A stretch of 33,020 bases of DNA from Verrucomicrobiota bacterium (GTDB lineage Bacteria > Verrucomicrobiota > Verrucomicrobiia > Opitutales > UBA2995), in contig JAQBYJ010000065.1 in the NCBI GenBank assembly GCA_027622555.1, positions 1 to 33,020 of the forward strand, given 5' to 3'. The notes under the pieces are model-generated. The model saw only the letters and a list, made by a program, of their open reading frames with translations. It searched no databases and had not been told where the DNA came from. Shown here in pieces: positions 1 through 9,200 of the stretch. The stretch's first letter is position 1; each line of letters opens with the position of its first letter. The translations under genes were made by a program, and so were the position numbers.

Positions 1-305
1 GTCGCATTCACGATCACAGCGTTGGTCAAGCCATCACCACTGCTGTCACCCATGATAAACGCCCCAGCAGGGATGAGCACCATGCCCGCCGGCGGTGCCG
101 GAGGAACCACCGGCACGATCGCGCTCGCCGGGATGTTCGTCAGCCCGGAGCCATCGCCGAAGATCAGAAAAGTAAAAAAACCTCCTACGATTAGGGCTCC
201 TAGAGCGGCAAAGACAGGATCTAAAAAAACAAAGCAGGCAATGCCAATAGGGCACCATAGCGCTCCAATGATAATTCTTCTAGTCGTTCGCGGATTAAGT
301 TTCAT
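1..305 (-). CDS. Membrane-anchored formylglycine-generating-enzyme-like (SUMF1) protein, C-terminus cut by window edge
   Basis: An open frame starts at the ATG at 303-305 and runs off the left edge without a stop, so only about 101 residues are seen. Residues 11-28 and 31-49 form two hydrophobic, likely membrane, segments. They are followed by the linker GDGSGLTNIPASAIVP (about 50-65), a Pro-rich stretch (65-73) and then MVLIPAGAFIMGD (75-87), the typical opening of a formylglycine-generating-enzyme/sulfatase-modifying-factor domain. Family members either oxidise a sulfatase cysteine to formylglycine or are non-catalytic relatives; the catalytic part lies outside the window, so activity cannot be judged. 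The stretch at about 46-165 is near two-thirds G+C, clearly richer than its surroundings. The start is 6 nt after the stop of the preceding minus-strand gene, suggesting co-transcription. Confidence 0.75.
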   Translation of the reverse strand, partial: MKLNPRTTRRIIIGALWCPIGIACFVFLDPVFAALGALIVGGFFTFLIFGDGSGLTNIPASAIVPVVPPAPPAGMVLIPAGAFIMGDSSGDGLTNAVIVNA

Positions 306-311
306 GCTCAA

Positions 312-683
312 CTACTCTTCGGCGATCAAATCCATAGCCAAAAGCATTGGTGCAAATTTGTTCTCTTCAACAACCCATTTTTTATAATGGTCTGCTCCCA
401 TCATTAGATAATCAAACTCAACCTGATTAAAATTCTGTTGTGCAAATCTTCCAAATGACTCCCATATTTCCTTTTTGTCAAAACCAACACCTGTTAATAA
501 GTCTCTGGTTATTATTGCAAAATCTTCGTCTCCAATTTTTGCCGATTGGCACATATAATCAGACGAACCAATAAGGTAAAAAAGAATCTTATTTCTTGTT
601 GCGGGGTCTTTCATTTGATCAACCAGAAATCCACATACGGCAGGGCACCAGATCGAGAGAACCTTGAAAGCCTTTTTCTTCAT
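312..683 (-). CDS. Hypothetical protein, 123 aa
   Basis: I do not recognise a family. The ATG start gives a 123-residue protein with a mildly hydrophobic N-terminus (about residues 5-21, containing IWCPAVCGFLVD) and an otherwise soluble, mixed-charge body ending in MLLAMDLIAEE. The N-terminal WCP...C pattern loosely resembles the first membrane segment of the next gene (LWCPIGIACF), which may be chance. The gene sits 25 nt downstream of another small minus-strand gene and 6 nt upstream of the formylglycine-enzyme-like gene, so the three look like one transcript. Coding is supported mainly by the operon-like packing and sensible amino-acid composition. Confidence 0.55.
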   Translation of the reverse strand: MKKKAFKVLSIWCPAVCGFLVDQMKDPATRNKILFYLIGSSDYMCQSAKIGDEDFAIITRDLLTGVGFDKKEIWESFGRFAQQNFNQVEFDYLMMGADHYKKWVVEENKFAPMLLAMDLIAEE

Positions 684-708
684 CTTTTTGGATTTATTGA
701 AAAATATT

Positions 709-1077
709 TTAGATAGTGAATTGAATTATGTCCAGCTCTTTGTATTCGCGCAATCTCTCCCTTATATGTGCTGCAATCAGATAGAGTGGTGTTTTTGCTG
801 TCAGGTATATAAACTGGGTGTTCTTTGGAGGTTTTTCGAATTTATGAATAAAGGCGTATTCAAGTATATCTCTTTTTTCTTTCGAAATGGTCGCCAGCTC
901 CAACGCCTTGTCGACATCTGCGTCCGACGGATTTACAATTGGCCCGTCCGCATAATCCAAAAAATAGCTGGGGATCTTTTTTCGAATCCCACGCTCAACC
1001 ATGCTCCATCCAGCTAAAGCTTCGGAACACACAAGGAAAAGGAAAATGGAAGGGATCAAGAAAGGCGTAAATTTCAT
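709..1077 (-). CDS. Small secreted hypothetical protein with signal peptide
   Basis: The 122-residue product starts MKFTPFLIPSIFLFLVCSEALAG, a clear Sec signal peptide with a probable cleavage after ALA (about residue 22). The mature part is about 100 residues, charged and without cysteines or a recognised domain. It should be exported to the periplasm or outside. It is the first intact gene of the small minus-strand group that ends in the formylglycine-enzyme-like protein. No function is proposed. Confidence 0.6.
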   Translation of the reverse strand: MKFTPFLIPSIFLFLVCSEALAGWSMVERGIRKKIPSYFLDYADGPIVNPSDADVDKALELATISKEKRDILEYAFIHKFEKPPKNTQFIYLTAKTPLYLIAAHIRERLREYKELDIIQFTI

Positions 1078-1099
1078 GAAAAAATTTTGGTCGATTCCG

Positions 1100-1339
1100 T
1101 TACAAATATCCAGCCTTCTTTGTCGCCGTCGCCTCGATCTTTTTTACCTTGGCCACAGTATCGTGTGAAACGTGCGCGATTTTGGCCAGTTCCTTCCGGG
1201 TGTCGATTGGATTTTGTTCTGCAGATATCTGCGAAACAGAATCAGCAGGCTTTCTTATCTGGTTCACCTTTGCCCTGGCCGCTATGGTCTTTTCCAACCG
1301 CAAGGCAAGCTTCGTTCGGACTTGATTCAGAGAAGTGGG
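1100..1339 (-). pseudogene. Remnant of a ParB-like phage/plasmid protein (HTH region)
   Basis: The frame between an in-frame TAG (1340-1342) and the stop at 1100 encodes about 79 residues containing LNQVRTKLALRLEKTIAA and, further on, DTRKELAKIAHVSHDTVAKV. This matches the middle of phage/plasmid ParB-like proteins, where a residue stretch beginning with an ALKLE-like helix and an AKANQ segment is followed by an ELAKIAGVSHDTIAKV helix-turn-helix. The N-terminal nuclease/partition part is missing, the frame begins inside the domain behind a stop codon, and it ends abruptly after the helix-turn-helix at KKAGYL. Only a TTG could serve as start (1303). I therefore read it as a decayed fragment rather than a working gene. 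It lies on the 3' side of a tRNA-Arg gene, a common insertion place for mobile elements. Confidence 0.6.
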
Positions 1340-1401
1340 CTATCAAATAAAATTGGTAGGTTTTGCTGGGATTTTTATGCGGGCCTGTCTTAGGAGATAA
1401 A

Positions 1402-1425
1402 GAATCCCCATTTTATAGGGGTTTC
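1402..1425 (-). terminator. Weak hairpin downstream of tRNA-Arg
   Basis: On the minus strand, 12 nt after the tRNA CCA end, there is a hairpin with a 4-bp GC core (CCCC/GGGG), one A-A mismatch and three outer pairs, followed by CTTTATC. It is a plausible but imperfect terminator for the tRNA. Confidence 0.35.
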
Positions 1426-1436
1426 AGGTCTTTTTA

Positions 1437-1511
1437 TGGCGCTCCCGCCGGGAGTTGAACCCAGATCATCGGCTTCGGAGGCCGACATTCTATCCATTGA
1501 ACTACAGGAGC
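1437..1511 (-). tRNA. tRNA-Arg (anticodon CCG)
   Basis: Reading the minus strand, the 7-bp acceptor stem GCTCCTG pairs with CGGGAGC, followed by discriminator G and an encoded CCA. The D arm contains AATGGATA. The anticodon stem TCGGC/GCCGA closes the loop CTCCGAA with anticodon CCG, decoding CGG arginine. The T arm is CTGGG-TTCAACT-CCCGG. All four arms fold, so it should be functional. Its 3' end faces the accessory-looking block at 1-1339. Confidence 0.95.
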
Positions 1512-1531
1512 CGCAAAAAAAAGGAGTAGGG

Positions 1532-1560
1532 AAGATCAAGAACAGGGTTGGCAAAGTCAA
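1532..1560 (-). promoter_or_regulatory. Likely sigma-70 promoter of tRNA-Arg
   Basis: The minus strand shows TTGACT (1560-1555), a 17-bp spacer and GATCTT (1537-1532), about 20 nt before the tRNA 5' end. The -35 is strong and the -10 matches TATAAT at only three positions. The same TTGACT with 17-bp spacing precedes tRNA-Asp in this window. Confidence 0.45.
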
Positions 1561-1620
1561 ACGCCTTTTAGCTCTGCAAACTCTCCTGGAATGGATGGAA
1601 TACCCGGACGAAGGAATTTA

Positions 1621-2067
1621 CTAGGATTCGACTTCTGTGATAGCTGAAACTACACCGTCCTCAAATTCGATTTCAGCGACGACTTCCTGGTGTTCGGAGT
1701 ATTCGTGAACGTACCGAGGAACGTAATACGCACGGTAAACTTTATATTTTGAATCGTAATAGATGCGACGTTCGTAACCTGCCAAGTGTGTTCCTTCCAT
1801 CTCTGTGAAGATACGTGTGTAGACCCACACTTCTTTGTTAACCCCGTCTTTGATTTGGCGCTGTTTACGATTGGGATCGCCCATTATAAAGTAAACCACT
1901 TCGGCCGAATGCCCTATATCCAGGGTCTTGTTCTGTACTGCTGATTGCTCCCCGGGTGTTAATGCAGCAAATCTCTCAGGTTGTTTTTTGACGCGATATT
2001 CCGTCGAATTACAGCCCGCCAGAATGAGGGCTAAAACGGGTATCAATATTAATTGAGAGATTTTCAT
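1621..2067 (-). CDS. Conserved-looking lipoprotein, 148 aa
   Basis: The product begins MKISQLILIPVLALILAGCN: a lipoprotein signal peptide with lipobox LAGC, giving lipidated Cys19 after cleavage. The remainder is a small charged domain rich in aromatic residues, with a segment GHSAEVVYFIMGDPNRKQ followed by VWVYTRIFTE and a tyrosine-rich stretch YYDSKYKVYRAYYVPRY. The GDP-x-R/K turn followed by a W-x-Y strand recalls BamE/SmpA-type small outer-membrane lipoproteins, but I cannot assign it to that family with confidence. It is expected at the periplasmic face of a membrane. It is followed by the class V aminotransferase gene upstream on the same strand with a 77-nt gap. Confidence 0.75.
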   Translation of the reverse strand: MKISQLILIPVLALILAGCNSTEYRVKKQPERFAALTPGEQSAVQNKTLDIGHSAEVVYFIMGDPNRKQRQIKDGVNKEVWVYTRIFTEMEGTHLAGYERRIYYDSKYKVYRAYYVPRYVHEYSEHQEVVAEIEFEDGVVSAITEVES

Positions 2068-2144
2068 TTTTCAACGGAGCTTTGAAGCTTCATTTCTTTA
2101 AACCTCATTACTCCTGGAAAGTTTCATTTTTCGAATTCCTTATA

Positions 2145-3242
2145 TTAACTCAATGTCTTTTTCAATGCTTCGACCAATTGATCGACACTGGAATGGGCTG
2201 CATTATTCCCCATGAGACCTATTCTCCAGATTTTCCCGGCCATCGGACCCAATCCAGCCCCAACTTCAATCTTATGCTCGGCACGCACTTTATTGCGCAT
2301 TTCCGCATCCTTAAACCCTTCCGGGAATGATAGGGTAGTAAGCGGATGCAGTCTTTCTCCATCAGGGACGAAAGGAGTAAATCCAAATGGAGTCATTTCC
2401 TGAATAAGATAGTTGGCTGCATCTTCATGCCTAGTCCAGCGAGCTTCCAGGCCTTCCTCTAATATTTCAATTAGGGAGGTGTGGAGACCATAAATCATAT
2501 TCACTGGCGGCGTATGATGGTAACTTCTTCCGCCGGTTCCATCCATATACATAAGCAATTGCTCCAAATCCAAATAGAAGCTTGGAACTGCTTTTTTCCT
2601 TTCTTTAAAGACCTCAATCGCTCTATCCGACAAAGTAACGGGTGATAATCCTGGAGGCACGGACAAGCATTTTTGTGTTCCAGAGAAGGCCATATCGACT
2701 CCCCACTTATCTATGTCCACCGGCATTCCTGCTAACGAAGTAACGCAGTCAACCATGAGCAACCCACCTACCGCGTGCACGGCATCTCCAATTCCTGTCA
2801 TCGGTTGGTAAACGCCGGTTGAAGTTTCTGCATTTACGATTGCCGCAATCTTTGGTTTTTCGTGGTTAATCGTCTCTATGAATTCTTCGTTATTGATGGC
2901 GCGACCCCAGTCTTGAGTTACTTCAATCACCTCCGCGCCTAAACGTCTGGCCAGATTGGCAATGCGACCGCCGAATACACCATTCACTCCGACTACTACT
3001 TTGTCCCCAGCCTCAATGAAGTTTACCAGGTGGAATTCCATTCCAGAACTTCCCGTCCCTGAAATTGGGAAAGTAGCGTTGTTTTCAGTTTGAAACACTA
3101 ATCTTAAATTGGTTTTGGTTTCTTCAACCAATTCAAGGAATTCGCTGTCCATGTGACCCAAAGTGGGTGCCCCCAGAGATTTCAACACGCCAGGACTTGG
3201 ATTACAGGGGCCGGGACCCAGAAGTAGGACTTTTGTTTTCAT
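2145..3242 (-). CDS. Class V PLP aminotransferase, alanine/serine-glyoxylate type
   Basis: The 365-residue protein has the usual length and layout of alanine-glyoxylate/serine-glyoxylate aminotransferases (fold type I, class V). It opens with LLLGPGPCNPSPGVLKS, the family's N-terminal GPGPxxxxP motif; SGTGSSGMEF (about 61-70) binds the cofactor phosphate; ETSTGVYQP and LLMVDCVTSLAG (about 161-172) carry the aspartate that holds the pyridine nitrogen; and SGTQKCLSVPPG contains the Schiff-base lysine, K191. It would transfer an amino group from alanine or serine to glyoxylate (or a similar oxoacid) in the cytoplasm. The exact donor cannot be told from sequence, and the neighbours give no hint. 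The start ATG at 3240-3242 agrees with the family N-terminus. Confidence 0.9.
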   Translation of the reverse strand: MKTKVLLLGPGPCNPSPGVLKSLGAPTLGHMDSEFLELVEETKTNLRLVFQTENNATFPISGTGSSGMEFHLVNFIEAGDKVVVGVNGVFGGRIANLARRLGAEVIEVTQDWGRAINNEEFIETINHEKPKIAAIVNAETSTGVYQPMTGIGDAVHAVGGLLMVDCVTSLAGMPVDIDKWGVDMAFSGTQKCLSVPPGLSPVTLSDRAIEVFKERKKAVPSFYLDLEQLLMYMDGTGGRSYHHTPPVNMIYGLHTSLIEILEEGLEARWTRHEDAANYLIQEMTPFGFTPFVPDGERLHPLTTLSFPEGFKDAEMRNKVRAEHKIEVGAGLGPMAGKIWRIGLMGNNAAHSSVDQLVEALKKTLS

Positions 3243-3311
3243 AAATATCTAGTTCTAAAGAAATTCGGCACTTACTTTCAGTAAACCAATTTTGAAGCTT
3301 CTTTATTTTAT

Positions 3312-3923
3312 CTATACCTGGGTCAATAAACCAAGCTCGTTGAATTTGTGGTATAGTTGCAGGCTCACCCAAGCGTCGGTTGCTGCGTAGGCTAGTTGGT
3401 TTTCATTTAATGTGCCCTGAGCCCAATTGGTTAGTTGGGCGGATTTTGAAAGCCGACCTCCTAAAAAAATACCAGTCATATTACGCAACCCTCGCTTCAG
3501 GATTCCTGCATCGTGTGCCATTGAGGCTACATCCATAAAACCTGCCGCTTTGAATTTCCGAACTTTTTGAAGGTGCTTTATGTCGTCATGGAGAGCAACG
3601 CCGACCTTAATAGTGTTTTCGTCCTGAAGTAGCTTAAGGATGAAGGGGTGGATACCTTTGCTATGGATCCTAAATAACCATGCTTCATGGTTAGTGGAAA
3701 ATTGAATAAGAGCAGGTGAATAACTAACTCCTTTTTTGAACGACGGTTTTGTCTCAGTGTCGAAGCCGAGAACGGGCTCTTCCATCAGACGATTTATGGC
3801 TGGTTCGATTTGCGCCTTGGTGTCTATTAGATGGATCGGACCTTCGAATTTTATCAAGGGCAAAAGATTTATCTCTTCACTCGTGATGGTCGAGTTTTCC
3901 AGTTTTGTATTCGGTATCTCCAT
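3312..3923 (-). CDS. DEDDy 3'-5' exonuclease domain protein (RNase D/WRN-like)
   Basis: This 203-residue protein is essentially a single 3'-5' exonuclease domain. The DxE of motif I is GFDTETKPSF (D55, E57); motif II lies in GVALHDDIKHL (D113 or D114); and motif III is YAATDAW (Y179, D183), the Y-x-x-x-D that defines the DEDDy subclass. These residues bind two metal ions and cut nucleotides from RNA or DNA 3' ends. It lacks the HRDC domains of RNase D and is closer in size to the stand-alone exonucleases related to the Werner helicase nuclease domain. It would act in the cytoplasm. Substrate is not predictable. It stands alone between dnaK and the aminotransferase. Confidence 0.88.
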   Translation of the reverse strand: MEIPNTKLENSTITSEEINLLPLIKFEGPIHLIDTKAQIEPAINRLMEEPVLGFDTETKPSFKKGVSYSPALIQFSTNHEAWLFRIHSKGIHPFILKLLQDENTIKVGVALHDDIKHLQKVRKFKAAGFMDVASMAHDAGILKRGLRNMTGIFLGGRLSKSAQLTNWAQGTLNENQLAYAATDAWVSLQLYHKFNELGLLTQV

Positions 3924-4120
3924 GAATTTAATTAAGCCTTAATCGATTGGTGGGTTGCTAAGCGAATCCACTGCCGTTGGAATGATCATCGATTCAAGTC
4001 TGATCCGATTTGATAGGAAACGACCTTCCAAAGAAAGCAAAATATCGCGTTCCCTTCATGGCATTGTTGAACCCGCACATAGAAATTCACGATTTTTTCA
4101 ATTCTGTCACGGTTTAGATT

Positions 4121-4155
4121 ACAAAAAAGCACTTCCGGTTAGGGAAGCGCTTTTT
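4121..4155 (-). terminator. Rho-independent terminator of dnaK
   Basis: About 23 nt past the dnaK stop, the minus strand folds an 11-bp or longer stem (AAAGCGCTTCC with GGAAGTGCTTT, one G-T wobble) around the loop CTAACC and continues with TTTTTTGT. This is a textbook intrinsic terminator. Confidence 0.85.
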
Positions 4156-4177
4156 AAAATAGAGCCAGAAAGGTCGA

Positions 4178-6109
4178 CTATTTTTTATCTTCGTCGACAA
4201 CTTCAAAGTCTGCGTCTACGACATCATCGTCAGAAGGCTTATTTGAGGAAGCTGCCCCTTGCTGATCATCTGAGGGAGGAGGTGTATCACCTTCAGCTCC
4301 AGGCTGACTATAGAGATCCTGTGCCATGGTTGCGAATACACTTTGAATCTTCTCCGAAGCAGCTTTCATCTCTTCGAGATTTCCGGTCTCAAGCGCTTTT
4401 TTACCATCGGCGAGAACTGTTTCGATTTCCGCTTTTTTGTCAGCTGGAAGCTTGTCGCCAGCCTCATTGATTTGCTTTTCAGTTTGATAGATCAGGTTAT
4501 CGAGCCCGTTTTTGACCTCTACAGCTTCCTTGATCTTCTTGTCAGCTTCAGCGTTCAATTCTGCTTCCTGCTTCATCTTTTCGATTTCATCAGCAGACAA
4601 ACCGGAAGAATTTGTAATGGTGACCTTCTGGTCCTTGCCACTTCCTTTATCCTTGGCGGAGACGTGCAGAATTCCGTTAGCATCAATATCGAAGGTGACT
4701 TCAATCTGAGGCATGCCACGGGGTGCCGATGGAATTCCGTCCAGGCGAAAGTTCCCGATAAGCTTATTGTCATTGGCCATGGGACGTTCGCCTTGCAGTA
4801 TCTTAATGTCTACTGCAGTTTGATTGTCAGAGTAGGTTGAAAATGTCTGTGTCTTTTTAGCGGGAATGGTCGTATTCCGTTCGATCATCGCTGTGCTAAC
4901 AGCTCCTGCCGTTTCGATTCCCAAAGTCAGAGGCGTGACATCGAGTAGAAGCACATCCTTCATGTCTCCTGCTAATACAGCACCCTGAATGGCCGCACCG
5001 ATCGCAACAACCTCATCAGGATTTACTCCCTTGTGAGGGTCTTTCCCGGCCAGATCATAAGCGATTTTCGTAACCTTTGGTGCCCGAGTCATCCCGCCTA
5101 CCAAAACCAGGTCATCGATTTCCGATTGGCTCAAACCAGAGTCATCCAAACATTTATTAAACGGACCAATCGTTCTTTGAAAAAGATGGTCTGTCAGTTG
5201 TTCAAATTTTGGACGCGACAGTTGCACATTCAAGTGTTTCGGACCGGATGCATCCGCAGTAATAAATGGAAGATTTATATCGGTAGATTGTGCTGAGGAA
5301 AGTGCGATCTTTGCTTTTTCCGCTTCCTCCTTGAGGCGTTGTAATGCCATAGGGTCATTCCGCAGATCAATACCGTTATCTTTTTTAAATTCATTAATCA
5401 TCCAATCGATGATGGTGGTATCCCAATTGTCCCCTCCAAGGTGAGTATCGCCATTGGTTGCTTTAACCTCGAATACTCCGTCACCTATTTCTAGTATGGA
5501 AACGTCAAATGTGCCACCGCCTAAGTCATAAACCGCGATCTTGGATTCGTTCTTTTTATCCAGACCATATGCAAGAGCTGCAGCAGTTGGCTCATTGATG
5601 ATACGTAGCACTTCAAGTCCAGCGATGGTTCCTGCGTCCTTGGTCGCTTGGCGCTGTGAATCATTGAAATATGCAGGTACTGTGATAACTGCTTTGGTCA
5701 CTGGTTCTCCAAGATAAGACTCAGCGTCTGCTTTAAGTTTTTGAAGAATGAATGCGGAAATCTGCTCAGGAGCAAATATCTCATCTTTACCATTTGAGGT
5801 GGCTTTGATGTATGCATCGGAGTTCTTTCCTTCGGTCACTTCATAAGGAAGTCCAGCTGCCTCTTCAGTTACCTCGGAAAATTTACGACCGATCAGTCTC
5901 TTTGCCGAAAAAATGGTGTTTTGTGGATTGGTGACTGCTTGGCGTTTCGCAGCCTGGCCCACCAAGCGCTCGCCGTTTTTTGTGAAGGCTACCACCGAAG
6001 GTGTAGTTCTAGCACCTTCTGCATTCGGAATAACGACGGGTTCGCCGCCTTCCAAAACAGCCATACAAGAATTTGTAGTACCTAAATCTATTCCCAGAAT
6101 TTTGCTCAT
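4178..6109 (-). CDS. dnaK: Chaperone DnaK (Hsp70)
   Basis: The 643-residue protein is full-length DnaK. The ATPase domain starts [20 protein letters not shown] and contains the conserved [30 protein letters not shown] and [13 protein letters not shown] phosphate-binding segments. The linker [14 protein letters not shown] leads into the peptide-binding domain, and the C-terminal tail ends [17 protein letters not shown], typical of bacterial DnaK. It binds unfolded peptides in an ATP-driven cycle with DnaJ and GrpE. Neither grpE, dnaJ nor hrcA is next to it, and I see no CIRCE element upstream, so this copy is transcribed alone and ends at its own terminator (4121-4155). No Shine-Dalgarno is evident before the ATG. 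Confidence 0.98.
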   Translation of the reverse strand: MSKILGIDLGTTNSCMAVLEGGEPVVIPNAEGARTTPSVVAFTKNGERLVGQAAKRQAVTNPQNTIFSAKRLIGRKFSEVTEEAAGLPYEVTEGKNSDAYIKATSNGKDEIFAPEQISAFILQKLKADAESYLGEPVTKAVITVPAYFNDSQRQATKDAGTIAGLEVLRIINEPTAAALAYGLDKKNESKIAVYDLGGGTFDVSILEIGDGVFEVKATNGDTHLGGDNWDTTIIDWMINEFKKDNGIDLRNDPMALQRLKEEAEKAKIALSSAQSTDINLPFITADASGPKHLNVQLSRPKFEQLTDHLFQRTIGPFNKCLDDSGLSQSEIDDLVLVGGMTRAPKVTKIAYDLAGKDPHKGVNPDEVVAIGAAIQGAVLAGDMKDVLLLDVTPLTLGIETAGAVSTAMIERNTTIPAKKTQTFSTYSDNQTAVDIKILQGERPMANDNKLIGNFRLDGIPSAPRGMPQIEVTFDIDANGILHVSAKDKGSGKDQKVTITNSSGLSADEIEKMKQEAELNAEADKKIKEAVEVKNGLDNLIYQTEKQINEAGDKLPADKKAEIETVLADGKKALETGNLEEMKAASEKIQSVFATMAQDLYSQPGAEGDTPPPSDDQQGAASSNKPSDDDVVDADFEVVDEDKK

Positions 6110-6257
6110 ATGGTCGTGACGGTTGCAGGTTTGATACCATTTTCACAAGTTGTTCTAATTTAGGAATTTAAAGTTTTTAAAGTGCCCGTTTTTACCTTAT
6201 TATTGTGACAGCATGGCACAGGCGATTGACTGAGCCCTTCTTGGACTGTCACAGTCT

Positions 6258-9200
6258 TTATTGAGCACCAATCAAAGAGACCGCTTCCAACCTTATGAAA
6301 ATACGTTTTCCATTGAACGGTCGAAACTCGATGACTCTTGTTTCTGTGTTTGGAATCAAGGTCTTTAGGGATAAGAGTTCATAGTCTAAGTTTTCCTGAG
6401 GAATTTCCCAAATAACCAAATCCGTCGAGATTTGTAATTTGTAATTCACATCAATACTTCCGACCAGCAAAGTATAGGTAAATTGGGTAGTTCCTGATTC
6501 TTGATTAAATTCAATTTTCCAAAGGGTTGGATCTATTAGCCCTGACAGAGGATCTGTTCCAAATGCATATTCGTTGAAGTTTGATAAATCATCAAAGTCC
6601 GTGTCTTGGTCCGCTGCTCCCAAGTTTCCAGAAAAATTTTCAGCCTCCCAGGCTGTGTAATATAGGCCCTCACCGATTACCAGGATCAAGCTTGATAAAC
6701 TAGTACCGTTGTAACCGTCATCGATCTCGTAATCTATTCGAACAATTCCGGTAAAACCCTCCTCAGGTTGGTAAATAATAGATCCACCCATAATTGAAGC
6801 GGAACCGCTGCTCACATTTATTAATTTCCTTATTGATATCTCATCTCCATCCTGATCGGAGTCGTTTGCGGTGACTTGAATTACAATCTTTTGATTAACA
6901 ATACTCTCCACCTCATCTATCGTGGGAATAGGGGCCGCGTTATCACCAATGATCCCTTTGATCCATTTTGCTCCGGAAATAGCACCATTATTAGAAGGCG
7001 AGCCTTTATCATTTAATTGTGAGCCGATACCTTCATCCATCGGGTAATAAGTTCTCAGCCCCAGTTCTTCTCCTGTTAGTGATTGATCCTTATTGGCGAA
7101 GATATCAGAGGCGCTTAGTGCACGATTCCAAATACGGAATTCATCGATTGCCCCTTCAAACGCTCGTAATTTAGCGGCGGACTCCCCAACTATCATCAAT
7201 TGAGTCCCAACGGCTACTGGACCTGCTGGATTATCTCTTACAGAAGTGAGTGTCTGTCGAATCCCGTTTATATACAAATTAACTTTGGAAATATTATCGT
7301 AAGTAGCCGCAACGTGTTGCCATTGATTTAAGTGAATGGAGTTGGTAGTAGTATTGTGAATCGATTGAGCACCATTGCTGTGATCCAATAATATGAGCAG
7401 GCTGTTTTCATTATAGGTTGGATTGCCCGTTCCATGGAGATAAAACACGATTTTATCTTTATCCAGAATCCGCGCAAATCCGAATTCTGCTTCACCCCAA
7501 CCAGTTGGCCTTATCCACGCTTCAATACTAAACGGAGTATTCAAGGCATCATTAGCGGATCCCTCAATTATGAGCTGATCATTATCTCCATCAAAAAGAA
7601 GAGCGAAATCATCATTCGCCGTTACGTAAACGGTTACTTCGCCAGTCGTTTCGCCATCTTCATCGTCGGTAACAACATAGGTAAATCGGTCCACTCCGAT
7701 AAAATCTTCAGTCGGGGTATAGGTTAGGTTGAGTAGCTCCTGGGAGGATACGACTCCGTTTAGTGATTGGGAAAACGATTTGATGCGCAAAATGCCTTTA
7801 TTGTAGTCGATGTCGTTGGCTAATACCGGAATGTTGATCGGCCTGTTTTTTTGCGTCGCGACGCTATCGTCATTTGCGAATGGTCTGGGAATCGTAATTT
7901 CAACTTCCGCTGTTTTTATTCCACCCCGGCCATCGTGCATGGTGTATCCGAAACGATCGTTACCTCCCACAACTTGTCCAGGAGTGTATTTGATTAAACC
8001 GGACGGGAGCAGGGTAACTTCACTATAAGGAGAACGGTAAAAAGATATTACTTCCAGTGGATCACCATCTGGGTCTGAGTCATTGGCGAGCACATCCAAG
8101 AAAGCCGTTGTCTCCGAAACTATATAATTGTCCGTTTCAGCAACTGGAAGGTGGTTATCGTCTTCAGAAATTGCAGTCCCGAAAATTTCCAGTTCCCATG
8201 ATTTTATGAGGTGATTATCTCCTGAACGTCGATCTGCGATGGATAAGGTCCAGGTTCCCTGGCTGTTTTCGTCGAGATGGCGGACTGACCAGTATGTCCA
8301 ATCAGAATACGTTTTCTGTGCGTCGATATGGGGTTCAGCCAAAATGCTTTCCGTTCCACTCGGGGAGGTGAGTTTGACAAGGAGATCTCCCCAATCTGCT
8401 GTATTATTCGCCACAGCATCTATGTCTATCTTAACGCTCACATGCTGGATTCTTATATTGTTACTTACTTCATGCACCGCCTGAATCCCGGCACTGGAGT
8501 TATCTGGAATCGTTTGATTCAAGGTTAATACTTTCGATGAAACCACTACCTCCTCGCCAATCGGCATCCAGCCTTGGGCAACTCTAACCGCTGCCGCGGC
8601 ATCTACACGACCGAAACCGAAGTTGTGGTTTACCCAATAGCCTGCAGCATTTCGAACCCAATTTCCGTCATTAGTAGCTACCTTCACTGCTGTTTTTGCC
8701 AATATTTGCTGCACATCGCGCCACCCGAGATTTGGATTTGCCTCAAGCATCAGCGCAACGATTCCCGCGACCAAGGGTGAGGCCGAAGATGTGCCTCCGA
8801 ACTCAATTCGACAATCTCCTGGATCTGCTCCGATCGCCCCCCGGAGGTCGGTGGTCCGAATGCCGGAAGTATTTCCGCTGCTTTGGGCACACACCAGCAT
8901 AGCGGCACCTGGTTCACTGTAAGTAGAAAGTTTCCCTTGATCTCCTACGGCACCAACTGCGATCGCATAGCGATGAGCAGCCCAACCGTCATAATTCACA
9001 TTACTTCCTATGGCTCGACCATTCCCTGCGGCCCAAACGTAGATGGCGCCGAGGCCTCCACGACCATTTTCAACCGCGTTCTTTATGGCTGAAAAAGAAA
9101 GGTCACCTGGTCCGGCCATTCGTGCTCCATTATCGGTATCAGGTCCCCAGCTATTGTTATAAATATCGACGAGATCAGATCTGTGGGCAACTGCGGAAGC

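Noticed and set aside
22..387. Plus-strand 121-codon frame at the left edge
   Set aside because: The minus strand encodes a recognisable membrane/SUMF1 protein through the same bases.
1436..1624. Plus-strand open frame of 62 codons
   Set aside because: It runs through the antisense of tRNA-Arg and has no coding character.
6244..6256. Small inverted repeat GACTG/CAGTC after the protease stop
   Set aside because: The stem is only 5 bp with no T tract, too weak to call a terminator.
6110..6257. Heat-shock control element (CIRCE) upstream of dnaK
   Set aside because: No TTAGCACTC/GAGTGCTAA pair is present, and no convincing heat-shock sigma promoter could be placed.
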